Assembly (NCBI GenBank): GCA_029932675.1
Contig: JAOZPP010000002.1
Location: 25,052-89,051, forward strand
Origin: a bacterium
GTDB lineage: Bacteria; SM23-81; DAOVCL01
Direction: 5' to 3'
DNA length: 64,000 bases
The position numbers and the translations under genes were made by a program. The notes under the pieces are model-generated. The model saw only the letters and a program-made list of their open reading frames with translations. It was not told the DNA's origin and made no database searches. Shown piece after piece: positions 1 through 9,023 of the stretch (position 1 is its first letter; every line of letters begins with the position of its first letter).

Positions 1-428
1 AAGGCAATTCCCACAGCGATGCTCAACCCTTGACCCAAGGAACCTGTGGAGGCCTCCACCCCAGGGAGCTTTAACCAATGGGGGTGCCCTTGGAATGGGG
101 CCCAAAGTTTGCGCAGTTTAACTACCTCCTCCACATCAAAATAGCCAGCCATCCCCAATCCCAAATAGAGGGATGGTGCCTTGTGGCCGGTAGACCATAT
201 TATCCTATCCCTCCCATCCCAAAAGGGGTCCTTAGGGTCGTGCTTAGCAACCTTCAGATAGAGGGCAGCAGTGATATCCATAATGGAAAGGGTTCCACCG
301 GAATGACCAGATCTCGCTGCGCAGAGGGAGACCAAGTTCAGCCCCCTCATTAGATTAGCTGCTTCCTTTAGCTCCTCAATCGAGTAATCCTTTCTCACTC
401 TTCCAGTCTTTGAATCAACTATGGGCAT
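1..428 (-). CDS. Transketolase, N-terminal portion (truncated by window edge)
   Basis: Own translation of minus strand from ATG at 428: MPIVDSKTGRVRKDYSIEELKEAANLMRGLNLVSLCAARSGHSGGTLSIMDITAALYLKVAKHDPKDPFWDGRDRIIWSTGHKAPSLYLGLG...HWLKLPGVEASTGSLGQGLSIAVGIAL; GHSGG/ThDP-binding and STGSLGQGL motifs of transketolase N-terminal subunits. Open at window edge so absent from the ORF track. Confidence 0.9.
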   Translation of the reverse strand, partial: MPIVDSKTGRVRKDYSIEELKEAANLMRGLNLVSLCAARSGHSGGTLSIMDITAALYLKVAKHDPKDPFWDGRDRIIWSTGHKAPSLYLGLGMAGYFDVEEVVKLRKLWAPFQGHPHWLKLPGVEASTGSLGQGLSIAVGIA

Positions 429-555
429 CTCCCCTCCTTATGTCGATTTAGACACCAAAAATATTAAAGGGTAGCGGAAAAGTCAAGAAATTTCCCTCCC
501 TCCTCACCCTGCTTATCATCTGCCTTCTTCTTACAAAGAGGGGAGGAGAAAGGAC

Positions 556-584
556 TTGACTCTCCTTGAGGGATTAGCTATATT
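556..584 (+). promoter_or_regulatory. Sigma-70-type promoter TTGACT-N17-TATATT
   Basis: TTGACT 556-561, 17-nt spacer, TATATT 579-584, upstream of ORF 635. Confidence 0.55.
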
Positions 585-634
585 TTTCGCAAATGAGACT
601 TGCCACGGGGAGTTTTCTTCTGTGAGGTGATGAA

Positions 635-976
635 ATGATGAAAAAGTTGAGTCTTATCTTATTGAGCATAGTCTTTCTCCTTTCCACTTTTAGCTTTTTG
701 CCGGTGAAGAAGGCTGTCTGCAATACCGGAGATGCCGTTATGCTTATGGCCGCCGAACCATGGCATTGGGAGTATCATTCAGGTAAGGGTGGTTCAGGTT
801 CATCGGGAGGAGATAATCAAAGGATATCTGATCCAAGTAACCGTTCTGTAGCTAAACATTCCCTTAGCAGTTCGACTCGGACAACCGGTTATCAGAGAGA
901 GAACAGTATGAGGGAGAGGCTCCTCAACTGGAAACGAAAGCTTCTCTTTTTCTGGCAGATGTTTTTTAACAGATAG
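635..976 (+). CDS. Small secreted/hypothetical protein with signal peptide and Gly/Ser-rich region
   Basis: MMKKLSLILLSIVFLLSTFSFLPVKKAVC signal-like N-terminus, SGKGGSGSSGG; promoter upstream; ends 24 bp before the regulator. Confidence 0.6.
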   Translation: MMKKLSLILLSIVFLLSTFSFLPVKKAVCNTGDAVMLMAAEPWHWEYHSGKGGSGSSGGDNQRISDPSNRSVAKHSLSSSTRTTGYQRENSMRERLLNWKRKLLFFWQMFFNR

Positions 977-999
977 CTTTTTCCATTGACAGGAAGAAG

Positions 1000-3972
1000 A
1001 TGGAAAGACTTGAAGAGCTAATTAAATTGGCCAGCGATTATCAAAGCCGCGGGAAGTTCTCCCAGGCGATAGGACTTTACCAGAAGGCTCTTAAGAAGGC
1101 AAATCCTGAGGAGAAGGCAAGGATTAAGAGGGATTTGGCCCTTTGTTATCTGCGGAGTGGAGAGCTTGATTTAGCCCTCAAAGAGGTAAGGCAAGCAGAG
1201 GAGAGCTTTGCTCAGTTGGGAGATAAGATAGAATTGGCCAAAACACGGCTGCTTCTCACCAGGGTATTACTGGAGATGGGAAAGAGTGAAGAGGCCAAGG
1301 CTCTCAGTATGACGCTTTATGAATCCTATAAGGGGACAGCTCAGCATAAAATTGTAGGGCTTTCTCAAAAGTTCATTGGCCGAGCATTTGCTCAGTTGGG
1401 GGATTATGGGCAGGCAAGGAAATTCCTCCAGGATAGCCTGTCCACATTCCGTCGTGCAGATGATGAAGGGGAAATGTTGATTGTCTATAACTACCTTGCC
1501 AATGTAGACTTCTCCATTTCTGATTACAAACAGGCTCTTGTGAATTTAGAGGAAGGCTTGAGCATTGCTCGAAAGAGAGGGAACAGGCGAAATGAAGCCT
1601 TTATTTTGGGTAATACCGGATTGATATTTCGCAAGTTAGGGAAATGGTCGAAGGCAGAAGGTTATTTGTGCTCAAGTTTGAAGCTCTACGAGGGGCTAAA
1701 TGACGCTTTGGAAATTGTTAGGGCGCTCATCTCTTATGGACGTCTGAAGGTTCTCCAAAGGAACCTTGATCGCTCAGAGGATCTGTTGAATAGAGCCTTA
1801 GCCCTGGCTCAAGAGCACGGCTACGAGAGGGAGAAGGCCTTGAGCCTTGAATCCCTGGGAGATGTGGCCAAGGAAAGGGGAAACCTTAAGCTCGCCAGGG
1901 AGTATTACCAGAAGACATTGGACATAGGGAGAAAGCTGGGGCAAAAGGACATCATCAATCAGGTTCAAAGGAGGAGGGCAGAGCTTTTCCTGATGGAAGG
2001 TGAGAACCTAAAAGCCTCCAAATGTTGTGAGGAAGCGTTGGAAATTTCTCGATCCCTGGGGGACAGGTTTGAAGAAGGTTGTTGTTACAGGGTTCAGGCC
2101 TTGGTCTCTGAAGCCCAGGGAGATCCTGATGGGGCCAAGGCAAGTTTTCAGGAAGCGATCAGGATTCTAAGGTCCATAGAGGATAGGTTTGAGCTGGGCA
2201 TAACATTATTGGAGCAAGGCAGATTCACCGCTTCTGTCCTCAAGGACAGGGATCTGGGGTCAAACCTCCTTCAGGAGGCTGACCGCCTCTTCTCTGAGAT
2301 AGGGCCTGGATGCCAATACTACCGTGGTCTGGTCAAGCTGCAAATGGCCAAGGTGGAGATGGCCTTCTCCCGCTCCAATGAAGCTTTAAACCTCCTCACT
2401 CAGGCTGAAGCCATATTCGGGGAGTTGGGGGAGAGAGGTGCTCAAGATGAGGCAGCAAAGCTCCGCCTGGAGGTGGAGGGCCGGCTTAGCAGGGCCACAG
2501 ATTCCGAGGAGAACCCCTACCTGCTCCTCAAGGAGCTATCCCGCAAGCCAACATCTGAGGCTGGGTTGAGAAATCATCTAAAAACCCTCCTCCATACCAT
2601 TGCCCAGAGAGTTGGGGCAGATCAAGGGTTTGTGGCCTACAGAGACACTGATGGTCTAAAAGTGGCGGAGAGGGTGAAGTTGAGGAAGGAAGAAGCAGAG
2701 AAGGCATTGTATCTATTGGCCTCTGATACACTTGAGCCAGGGAAGCTTACAGTCAAGCTCTCTGCTCAGGGGAGGTTCTCTCCTCTCAGGGTAGGGGCAT
2801 TTATGGTTATGCCCTTAGGATTAAGGGATAGGTTGGATGGCATATTTTATCTGGCCCAAAAGCCTGATCGGGGAGGGTGGAGGAAGGAGGATGTGCAATT
2901 CTTTGTGGCTGCCTCCGAGCATATCCACAGGATAGTTACTGACCTGAGGGTAGAGGGCTTAGAGGTAGAGAATCTAATTCTGAGGGCCTATCAAACAGCG
3001 GATAGGTATGGCTTCCCCCGGTTGATTACCAATGACCAAAAGATGAAAGAGGTTCTCAGGATAGTAGATAAGATAAAGGACGCATTGGGGGCGATCCTTG
3101 TGATCGGGGAGTCGGGAACCGGCAAAGAGATTGTCTCGAGACTGATTCATTACAGCAGTTTCCGGAAGGAGATGCCCTTTATGGCTATAAATTGTGCCAA
3201 TATGTCTGATAACCTCTTGGAGTCAGAGCTTTTTGGCCATGAAAGGGGTGCCTTCACCGATGCCAAGACCCAACACAAGGGGTTGTTTGAAATAGCCGAT
3301 GGGGGGACGGTATTTCTGGATGAGATAGGCGATTTGAGCCCTCGTCTTCAGCCCAAACTTTTGAGGTTCTTAGAGACGAAGAGCTTCAGGAGGGTTGGGG
3401 GGACAAAGGATATCAAGGTGGATGTCAGGGTAATAGCCGCCACGAACAAGGATCTGCACGTAATGGTGGAAAGTGGTAAATTCAGCGATGCTCTCTTCTA
3501 CCGTTTGAATTGTTTTACCATAGAGCTTCCTCCATTACGGCAGAGGAGAGGGGATATACCTTTGCTGGCAAACTATTTCTTAGAAAGGTCAAATCAAACC
3601 AGTCACACCAGGATAACACCTGAGGCGATGGAGATGTTGGTGGAGCGAGAATATCCAGGAAATATTCGGGAGCTGGAGAACCTAATCATCAATGCTGTAA
3701 CCTTGGCAGATGGAGATGTGATAACCGCAGATTTGGTGGAGGAGGGTGAGAAGGTTGCTGGGGAAAGTGAAGGTGGGAAGGGGCTGCTAAAGGAGAGTGT
3801 GGGTAGTTTTGAAAGGGACTTAATTAGAAAGGCTCTGGCGAAGCATGGTGGGAACAGGACAAGGACAGCGGAGTATCTGGGGCTCAGCAGGCGAGGTTTA
3901 CTGAAGAAGATGGCCAAATACAATATCGTAGAGGAGACAAGTATGAACAAACGTTCTCAATGGTGTCAATAG
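1000..3972 (+). CDS. TPR-repeat protein with GAF-like region, sigma-54 AAA+ domain and Fis-type HTH (transcriptional activator)
   Basis: Multiple TPRs; Walker A GESGTGKE; ESELFGHERGAFTDA; GGTVFLDEIGDL; C-terminal KHGGNRTRTAEYLGLSRRGLLKKM Fis HTH. Confidence 0.93.
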   Translation: MERLEELIKLASDYQSRGKFSQAIGLYQKALKKANPEEKARIKRDLALCYLRSGELDLALKEVRQAEESFAQLGDKIELAKTRLLLTRVLLEMGKSEEAKALSMTLYESYKGTAQHKIVGLSQKFIGRAFAQLGDYGQARKFLQDSLSTFRRADDEGEMLIVYNYLANVDFSISDYKQALVNLEEGLSIARKRGNRRNEAFILGNTGLIFRKLGKWSKAEGYLCSSLKLYEGLNDALEIVRALISYGRLKVLQRNLDRSEDLLNRALALAQEHGYEREKALSLESLGDVAKERGNLKLAREYYQKTLDIGRKLGQKDIINQVQRRRAELFLMEGENLKASKCCEEALEISRSLGDRFEEGCCYRVQALVSEAQGDPDGAKASFQEAIRILRSIEDRFELGITLLEQGRFTASVLKDRDLGSNLLQEADRLFSEIGPGCQYYRGLVKLQMAKVEMAFSRSNEALNLLTQAEAIFGELGERGAQDEAAKLRLEVEGRLSRATDSEENPYLLLKELSRKPTSEAGLRNHLKTLLHTIAQRVGADQGFVAYRDTDGLKVAERVKLRKEEAEKALYLLASDTLEPGKLTVKLSAQGRFSPLRVGAFMVMPLGLRDRLDGIFYLAQKPDRGGWRKEDVQFFVAASEHIHRIVTDLRVEGLEVENLILRAYQTADRYGFPRLITNDQKMKEVLRIVDKIKDALGAILVIGESGTGKEIVSRLIHYSSFRKEMPFMAINCANMSDNLLESELFGHERGAFTDAKTQHKGLFEIADGGTVFLDEIGDLSPRLQPKLLRFLETKSFRRVGGTKDIKVDVRVIAATNKDLHVMVESGKFSDALFYRLNCFTIELPPLRQRRGDIPLLANYFLERSNQTSHTRITPEAMEMLVEREYPGNIRELENLIINAVTLADGDVITADLVEEGEKVAGESEGGKGLLKESVGSFERDLIRKALAKHGGNRTRTAEYLGLSRRGLLKKMAKYNIVEETSMNKRSQWCQ

Positions 3973-4118
3973 AAGTTGACAGTTACAACTTTTTATAGAA
4001 GAGGTGGTTATGGATATAGGGGGAAATGGTGTGAACAAAAGGGCCGATAGAACCACCTTTGTTAATAAGGAGAGATAAGTTTTAAAAATATTTTAGTTAA
4101 GTAACGATTTGTGGATCA

Positions 4119-4152
4119 GCCACTTAAGAAATTAAGTGGCTTTTTATTTTTT
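4119..4152 (+). terminator. Rho-independent terminator
   Basis: GCCACTTAA-GAAA-TTAAGTGGC followed by TTTTTATTTTTTT. Confidence 0.8.
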
Positions 4153-4191
4153 TCTGTCCATTCTGGCACGTTTTTTGTCTTATGTCTGAAT

Positions 4192-4342
4192 GTCTCCGCT
4201 TGTCCGTGGCTTGGGCGGGCAGGGGAACCGGTGCTGCCTTCTTTGGTGGTTGGAGGCAGCATTTGGGAAAGATTGAAGTGTCAGAACAGAGGTTCTGACA
4301 CCAAAATAGCGGAGACGCCCGTAGGCTCTCCCCTGCCTGCCC
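4192..4342. other. Structured non-coding element: two crossing helices (pseudoknot-compatible) plus two internal hairpins
   Basis: GTCTCCGCT 4192-4200 / AGCGGAGAC 4308-4316; GGGCGGGCAGGGGA 4213-4226 / TCCCCTGCCTGCCC 4329-4342 (13/14); hairpins TGCTGCC/GGCAGCA 4232-4261 and GTGTCAGAAC-AGAG-GTTCTGACAC 4278-4301. Confidence 0.55.
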
Positions 4343-4379
4343 CTCCGATAGGGAACGTGAATGACCCAAATTACATCGA

Positions 4380-4641
4380 GGTGGCAGAATCCCGGTTCTG
4401 CCACCCACTACCTACCTGCCCTGACGGAAGATGGAAAAGAGGCAAGCGAGAGCCGGTAGAGTGTGGCCCGATAATCTCCTTGTGGTCCCCCGGGAGATTA
4501 TCGGTGATGTCATGCCGTAGGATGAGTGGCCACTACGGAATTCCTGTTGCCCTTGCAGCCTCAACAACCTGGCGGGCCTCATTGGGCCTCTGGGGCCCGC
4601 TAGGGCTTCTTTAACTAGGTGGCTGAATATCGATTCAGCCA
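4380..4641. repeat. Array of perfect palindromic hairpins
   Basis: GGTGGCAGAA-TCCCGG-TTCTGCCACC (4380-4405); CCGATAATCTCC...GGAGATTATCGG (4468-4504); CCGTAG...CTACGG (4515-4538); TGGCTGAAT-ATCG-ATTCAGCCA (4620-4641). Confidence 0.7.
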
Positions 4642-4658
4642 ACAGAAAAGAGGAGAAA

Positions 4659-4832
4659 ATGGTTGACTTTGAACCAGAAAAACCCTTAGATTCTGAGGAA
4701 GAAAAAGAATGCGAAACTGGTAATCTAAAAGGGAAATTGCTGATAAAGACAATAAGAAGATTAGGGAAGTTTGTCAAAACCTTTTTCTCCGAAGATGAAG
4801 AGCATTGGAGAAAAGATTTTGATGATTGGTGA
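4659..4832 (+). CDS. Small 57-aa charged hypothetical protein (below ORF-track cutoff)
   Basis: AGGAG SD then ATG: MVDFEPEKPLDSEEEKECETGNLKGKLLIKTIRRLGKFVKTFFSEDEEHWRKDFDDW*. Confidence 0.5.
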   Translation: MVDFEPEKPLDSEEEKECETGNLKGKLLIKTIRRLGKFVKTFFSEDEEHWRKDFDDW

Positions 4833-4896
4833 GTGGTCTGCAGGAGATAGCACCATACCATAGTTGGAAAGGAATCTTTCGACAATGGAGGTTAAA

Positions 4897-5535
4897 ATGT
4901 CAAAAAAGGTAACTTTAACTGTTATATTTTGTTGGTACTTGGGAGTTTTAACTTTCCTATCACAACCGGCATCTCTAAGAGGCCAAGGTTTGGCTCTTAA
5001 GGTGAGGATAAAAGGTGGAGTGGAGTTTAACAGAAACGAGAAGGCTGGATTGAAATCCTGCAACCCTTTCCTTCTCGGGGGCGGAATAGAGATTGCAGGG
5101 TTAATTCCAGGTTTTAACCTGGAGGCAGGCATTGGATACTCTTCCAAAGGGTATTTGGATTATACGTTTGGAGAGCTTTGGCAAAAATATAGGACGAAGA
5201 TCGACTACGATCACCTGTCCACAAATTGCACCATTAGGACCAACCGATTCCTCGCCTTTGGGCCCATTGAAACCTATTGGGGACTTGGAGGAGCGGTCCA
5301 CTACTTTTGGATAAGCCATAAGATCTTGGATAACACCTCTTTCGTTCCTCCCACGAATTGGAAGAGATACTATCACAGGTTGGCGATTGAAGGGGTGGTT
5401 GGATTGAATTTCGATATACCCAACTTACCTCTCGGGCTTTTCTTAGAAGGCAGTTTCTCTCACCTTTTCGCCAAGGAGGGTGAGTTCAGAAATTTCCCCG
5501 CTCTCTACTCAGGGATAACGCTTAAACTTAGGTAA
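4897..5535 (+). CDS. Hypothetical outer-membrane beta-barrel-like protein
   Basis: GGAGG SD before ATG 4897; signal peptide MSKKVTLTVIFCWYLGVLTFLSQPASLRGQ; alternating aromatic/Gly pattern (ORF 4864..5535). Confidence 0.6.
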   Translation: MSKKVTLTVIFCWYLGVLTFLSQPASLRGQGLALKVRIKGGVEFNRNEKAGLKSCNPFLLGGGIEIAGLIPGFNLEAGIGYSSKGYLDYTFGELWQKYRTKIDYDHLSTNCTIRTNRFLAFGPIETYWGLGGAVHYFWISHKILDNTSFVPPTNWKRYYHRLAIEGVVGLNFDIPNLPLGLFLEGSFSHLFAKEGEFRNFPALYSGITLKLR

Positions 5536-5541
5536 TAACAA

Positions 5542-6588
5542 ATGAAAACCTCATCAGTTTTTAAGCTCATCTGCCTTATAGGGGCAGTGGCACTACTTGG
5601 TGGTTGTTGCAAGAAGCCAACAAAGAGTAAGCCTGACTGTGAACAACATATCCTTTTTAGAACCCCTTTTCCCTCTCAATCTTATCACACAGAGATTTGT
5701 ATTATCTGTCCAGATGGTACCAACCAGAGACGGTTAACTCACACAGAAGAGGAGTATTATTGTGATTATGCTTCCTGGTCTCCTGATGGGATGAAGATCC
5801 TCTTCCACAGAGGGTTGTTGATAAAAAAGGAAGTAACCGAAGGGGCTTCCATCTGGATAATGGATGCCACCGGATCCAATCAGAGAAAGCTGGTGGATGA
5901 AGGTTCTTTCCCCCTCTTCTCTCCTGGTGGCTCCAAGATAACTTATGTGGAAAATAGAGAGCAGCTTAAGGTGATGAATACAGATGGATCGGACATTAAA
6001 GACCTAACTGAAGTATATTTCGGCTTAGGAAAATCCTGTTATTCCTGGTCTCCTGACGGTTCCCAATTGGTTTATGTAAGATCTAGCCGGGAACTCTATA
6101 AGGTAAACTCCGATGGTTCAGATAGTCGAAAAATTATTGAACTTCAAGGGAGGGTTTGTGAACCAGCCTGGTCACCCGATGGGTCTAAAATAGCATTCTC
6201 TTCGCTCTCCCCCGATACTGGTAACCATGACATTTATGTTGTGGACCCTGCTGGAGCTGAACTCCAGCGGCTCACATATCTTCGGACATCAGATAGTTGT
6301 CCAGTTTGGTCACCAGATGGTACCAGAATTTTATTTCATGTGTTTGATCCCAAAAAGGATACTTATGAACTATGGCTAATGAATGAGGACGGTTCCAATC
6401 AACACAAGCTTTATGAAAGCCCGATAACTATGGGGGGTCTTGATTTCTCCTGGAGTCCAGATGGCACTAAAATAACTTTTTCCCGTGCAGGTTGGGTTGA
6501 TGTCGAACCTGAGCTCTACATAATGAACTCTGATGGAACTGGGAAAAGATTTTTAACAAACGGTTCTCAACCTTTATGGCAGCCTTAA
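5542..6588 (+). CDS. TolB/WD40-like beta-propeller lipoprotein
   Basis: Lipobox-like LLGGCCKKP; repeated WSPDGxKIxF motifs and IMNxDGSNxxxLT repeats (PD40). Confidence 0.85.
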   Translation: MKTSSVFKLICLIGAVALLGGCCKKPTKSKPDCEQHILFRTPFPSQSYHTEICIICPDGTNQRRLTHTEEEYYCDYASWSPDGMKILFHRGLLIKKEVTEGASIWIMDATGSNQRKLVDEGSFPLFSPGGSKITYVENREQLKVMNTDGSDIKDLTEVYFGLGKSCYSWSPDGSQLVYVRSSRELYKVNSDGSDSRKIIELQGRVCEPAWSPDGSKIAFSSLSPDTGNHDIYVVDPAGAELQRLTYLRTSDSCPVWSPDGTRILFHVFDPKKDTYELWLMNEDGSNQHKLYESPITMGGLDFSWSPDGTKITFSRAGWVDVEPELYIMNSDGTGKRFLTNGSQPLWQP

Positions 6589-6680
6589 ACAAGAGGAGGT
6601 GATTGGCGATGAGATGAGTTTTTCAGGGAAAAGGGGAGGAGGAGTTATTTTCAACCTTTAACCTACATAAGGGGGTTAAG

Positions 6681-8708
6681 ATGTTGAAAAGGAACATCTT
6701 AATTACTCTGCTGGCCTTATTTTGCCCGCTTCTTGCCTTTAGTGAGGGTTTTTCTCAAACCCGTTGGATTACCGTATTTGATAGGTATGGGAACCCATTG
6801 AGGGTCGAGGAGAATATCCTCACTGGGGCAGCACACAGGGTTTGGGATATACCTGTAAACATCAGCAGATATGGAGCCGAGGTCTCTCAGCTTACGGAGG
6901 AGAACATCGAGATTGTCTGCCGTAGTTTCCTGGCCGATTATCAGGATGTGATAAAGATCAAGCCTCAAGATTTAGTTCTCAAGCGGGCAAGGCACAGCCA
7001 TAAGAATTGGTATATCCACTTCCAGCAGAGCTATGAGGGCATACCCGTATATAGGACTCCGGTTGGCTTCACCATAAACAGATGGGGCAAGATCCCTCTT
7101 TTGGGGGCAGACATCTATCCCCAAATCTCGGTCTCAACTTCGCCCACCATCTCCCAAAAGCAGGCAATAGAGATAGCAGAGGGAGCATTCAGAACAGCAG
7201 AGATGGATTCCGTTACGGTATTGAACGATGTATCCCTTATGGTCTATCCCCGGTTGGCAGATTCCATAAGCTACTACTTGGTCTACCAGATCAATCTCCT
7301 TTCTGATGATCCGCTGAAGGAGTGGATTTACTTTGTGGACGCCCACAATGGGGAGATTATCTATAACCAAAATGCCCTTCTGGAGGGTGACTGGAGGAAC
7401 TATGGCTGGGTCAACTGGCACTATTGGCCAGAGCACTATTATGATTCCGAGCACAACGGTGGTGGTCTAAATGGAGTCACAGTTAGGGTGGTAAATATTG
7501 GTGGGCAGACAGTGGGTCAAGATCAGACAAACACCAACGGCTATTACAGCATCAACTGGTCTGGTGCTGGCACAGCCCTTTACTACCTCCACGGGTCGAA
7601 GAAGCTTTCTCTATCCAGTTCCTGGGTTAAAATCACCAATGCTGAGACTAAAACCTATAGCTACGGGCCTTTCTTTCCCTCCACCTCCTACCGCCATGAC
7701 TGGAGTTGGGCAACAGATGAGACAAATGTCTACTACCATGTCAACTTTATTCACACCTTCTTTAAGATTCCTCCCTTTAACTATAACGAGATGGACTATC
7801 AGATGCAAGCTAAAGTCCATGCTGGTGATGGCTATAATGGTGCCTCTAATGGAGTTAATATATTCTTCGGTTCCCAAGGAGATATGTATTGGGCTCGTTC
7901 CAGTGACGTCGTTTACCACGAATATACCCATTGTGTGGTGTATCACTTATATCATATGCATTTCATAGATGATGGTAATAGACGAGGCCAGGATTATGCT
8001 ATGGACGAGGGATTCGCAGACTACTTTGCCTGCACCATTAACGATGATCCGATTCAAGGGGAATCAGTTGGGGTAAATAGAAATCTGGACAACAATCTAA
8101 GTTTTCCGGAGGATACAACTGGCGAAGGCCATCATGATGGTCAGATAATAGGCGGAGCCTGCTGGGATATGAGGGAGAGCTTAGGGGATACCATGGCGAA
8201 TATTCTGATTTTCAAAGCTCTCTGGTGGGAACCTCAAGCCAATAACTTCAATGACTTTGGGGGGAATATCCTTTTGGCTGATGATGACCGATATGGCGAT
8301 GGCGACATTGGCAATGGAACTCCTCATGAAGGCCAGATAAATGCTGCCTTTGAAGCCCATGGGATTGAACCCACAGTGGTCGGGGTTGACGAGTGGCAGT
8401 CCTCTTCCACCGCCCCGTATTCTTTTTATCTGGCTCAGAACTGTCCTAATCCATTTAACCCCACGACCGCTATCCGGTACCAACTGCCAGCCATTACCAG
8501 TCAGCAGTCGGCGGTAAGCTTAAAGATTTACAACATTTTGGGGCAGGAAGTAAGAACCTTGGTAGAGGAGAAACAGGCTCCAGGCGAATATTCAGTGGAA
8601 TGGGATGGAAGGGACAATGCGGACAGAGACTTACCCAGTGGAATATACATATACCGGATTCAGGCGGGAAGCTTCTCTCAAGCAAGGAGAATGGTTCTCC
8701 TGAAATAA
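6681..8708 (+). CDS. Secreted metallopeptidase (FTP propeptide; M4/M36-like HExxH) with T9SS type A / FlgD-like C-terminal domain
   Basis: Signal peptide; FTP/PepSY-like propeptide; VVYHEYTHCVVYH and downstream DEGFADYFA; C-terminal CPNPFNPTTAIRYQLP...LKIYNILGQEVRTLVEE...SGIYIYRIQ. Confidence 0.85.
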   Translation: MLKRNILITLLALFCPLLAFSEGFSQTRWITVFDRYGNPLRVEENILTGAAHRVWDIPVNISRYGAEVSQLTEENIEIVCRSFLADYQDVIKIKPQDLVLKRARHSHKNWYIHFQQSYEGIPVYRTPVGFTINRWGKIPLLGADIYPQISVSTSPTISQKQAIEIAEGAFRTAEMDSVTVLNDVSLMVYPRLADSISYYLVYQINLLSDDPLKEWIYFVDAHNGEIIYNQNALLEGDWRNYGWVNWHYWPEHYYDSEHNGGGLNGVTVRVVNIGGQTVGQDQTNTNGYYSINWSGAGTALYYLHGSKKLSLSSSWVKITNAETKTYSYGPFFPSTSYRHDWSWATDETNVYYHVNFIHTFFKIPPFNYNEMDYQMQAKVHAGDGYNGASNGVNIFFGSQGDMYWARSSDVVYHEYTHCVVYHLYHMHFIDDGNRRGQDYAMDEGFADYFACTINDDPIQGESVGVNRNLDNNLSFPEDTTGEGHHDGQIIGGACWDMRESLGDTMANILIFKALWWEPQANNFNDFGGNILLADDDRYGDGDIGNGTPHEGQINAAFEAHGIEPTVVGVDEWQSSSTAPYSFYLAQNCPNPFNPTTAIRYQLPAITSQQSAVSLKIYNILGQEVRTLVEEKQAPGEYSVEWDGRDNADRDLPSGIYIYRIQAGSFSQARRMVLLK

Positions 8709-8734
8709 CTCCCTGACCCGAATCCGGCAATTGA

Positions 8735-8770
8735 CAGAGGCCACCAGCAATGGTGACCTCTGCTCTTTTT
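8735..8770 (+). terminator. Rho-independent terminator
   Basis: CAGAGGCCACC-AGCAAT-GGTGACCTCTG followed by CTCTTTTT. Confidence 0.7.
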
Positions 8771-8903
8771 AAAAATAGGGAAATCCGTTTGTCTTGTCAA
8801 GGTCTAAGTTGAAAAGCTGAAGGAAGTGTGGGTAGATGACTGGGGAGATAAGACCCAGATGGTTGAGATGGAGGCGGCATTTTGACCAAGGCTCCATAAT
8901 CTG

Positions 8904-8931
8904 TTGACAAAGTAGATAGGGTTGCTATATT
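8904..8931 (+). promoter_or_regulatory. Sigma-70-type promoter TTGACA-N16-TATATT
   Basis: Direct match upstream of the ADH gene. Confidence 0.6.
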
Positions 8932-9023
8932 ATCAGTAAACCTACCCTTCCGAAATCCTAAGGTTAAGTGCCGAAAACTTAACCTGGGTTGTGCACAAAG
9001 CGAAGAAAGGAGCCTGGGCTGAA

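Noticed and set aside
580-610. Possible sigma-54 promoter (TGGCA...TTGC on minus strand near 590)
   Set aside because: GG-to-GC spacing is 12 instead of the required 10; a good sigma-70 promoter overlaps.
4111-4614. ORFs 4111..4614 (+) and 4124..4408/4180..4404 (-) as proteins
   Set aside because: They lie across the terminator and palindrome-rich region, are mutually overlapping in several frames and have low-complexity P/G/S-rich composition; the palindromes explain the open frames.
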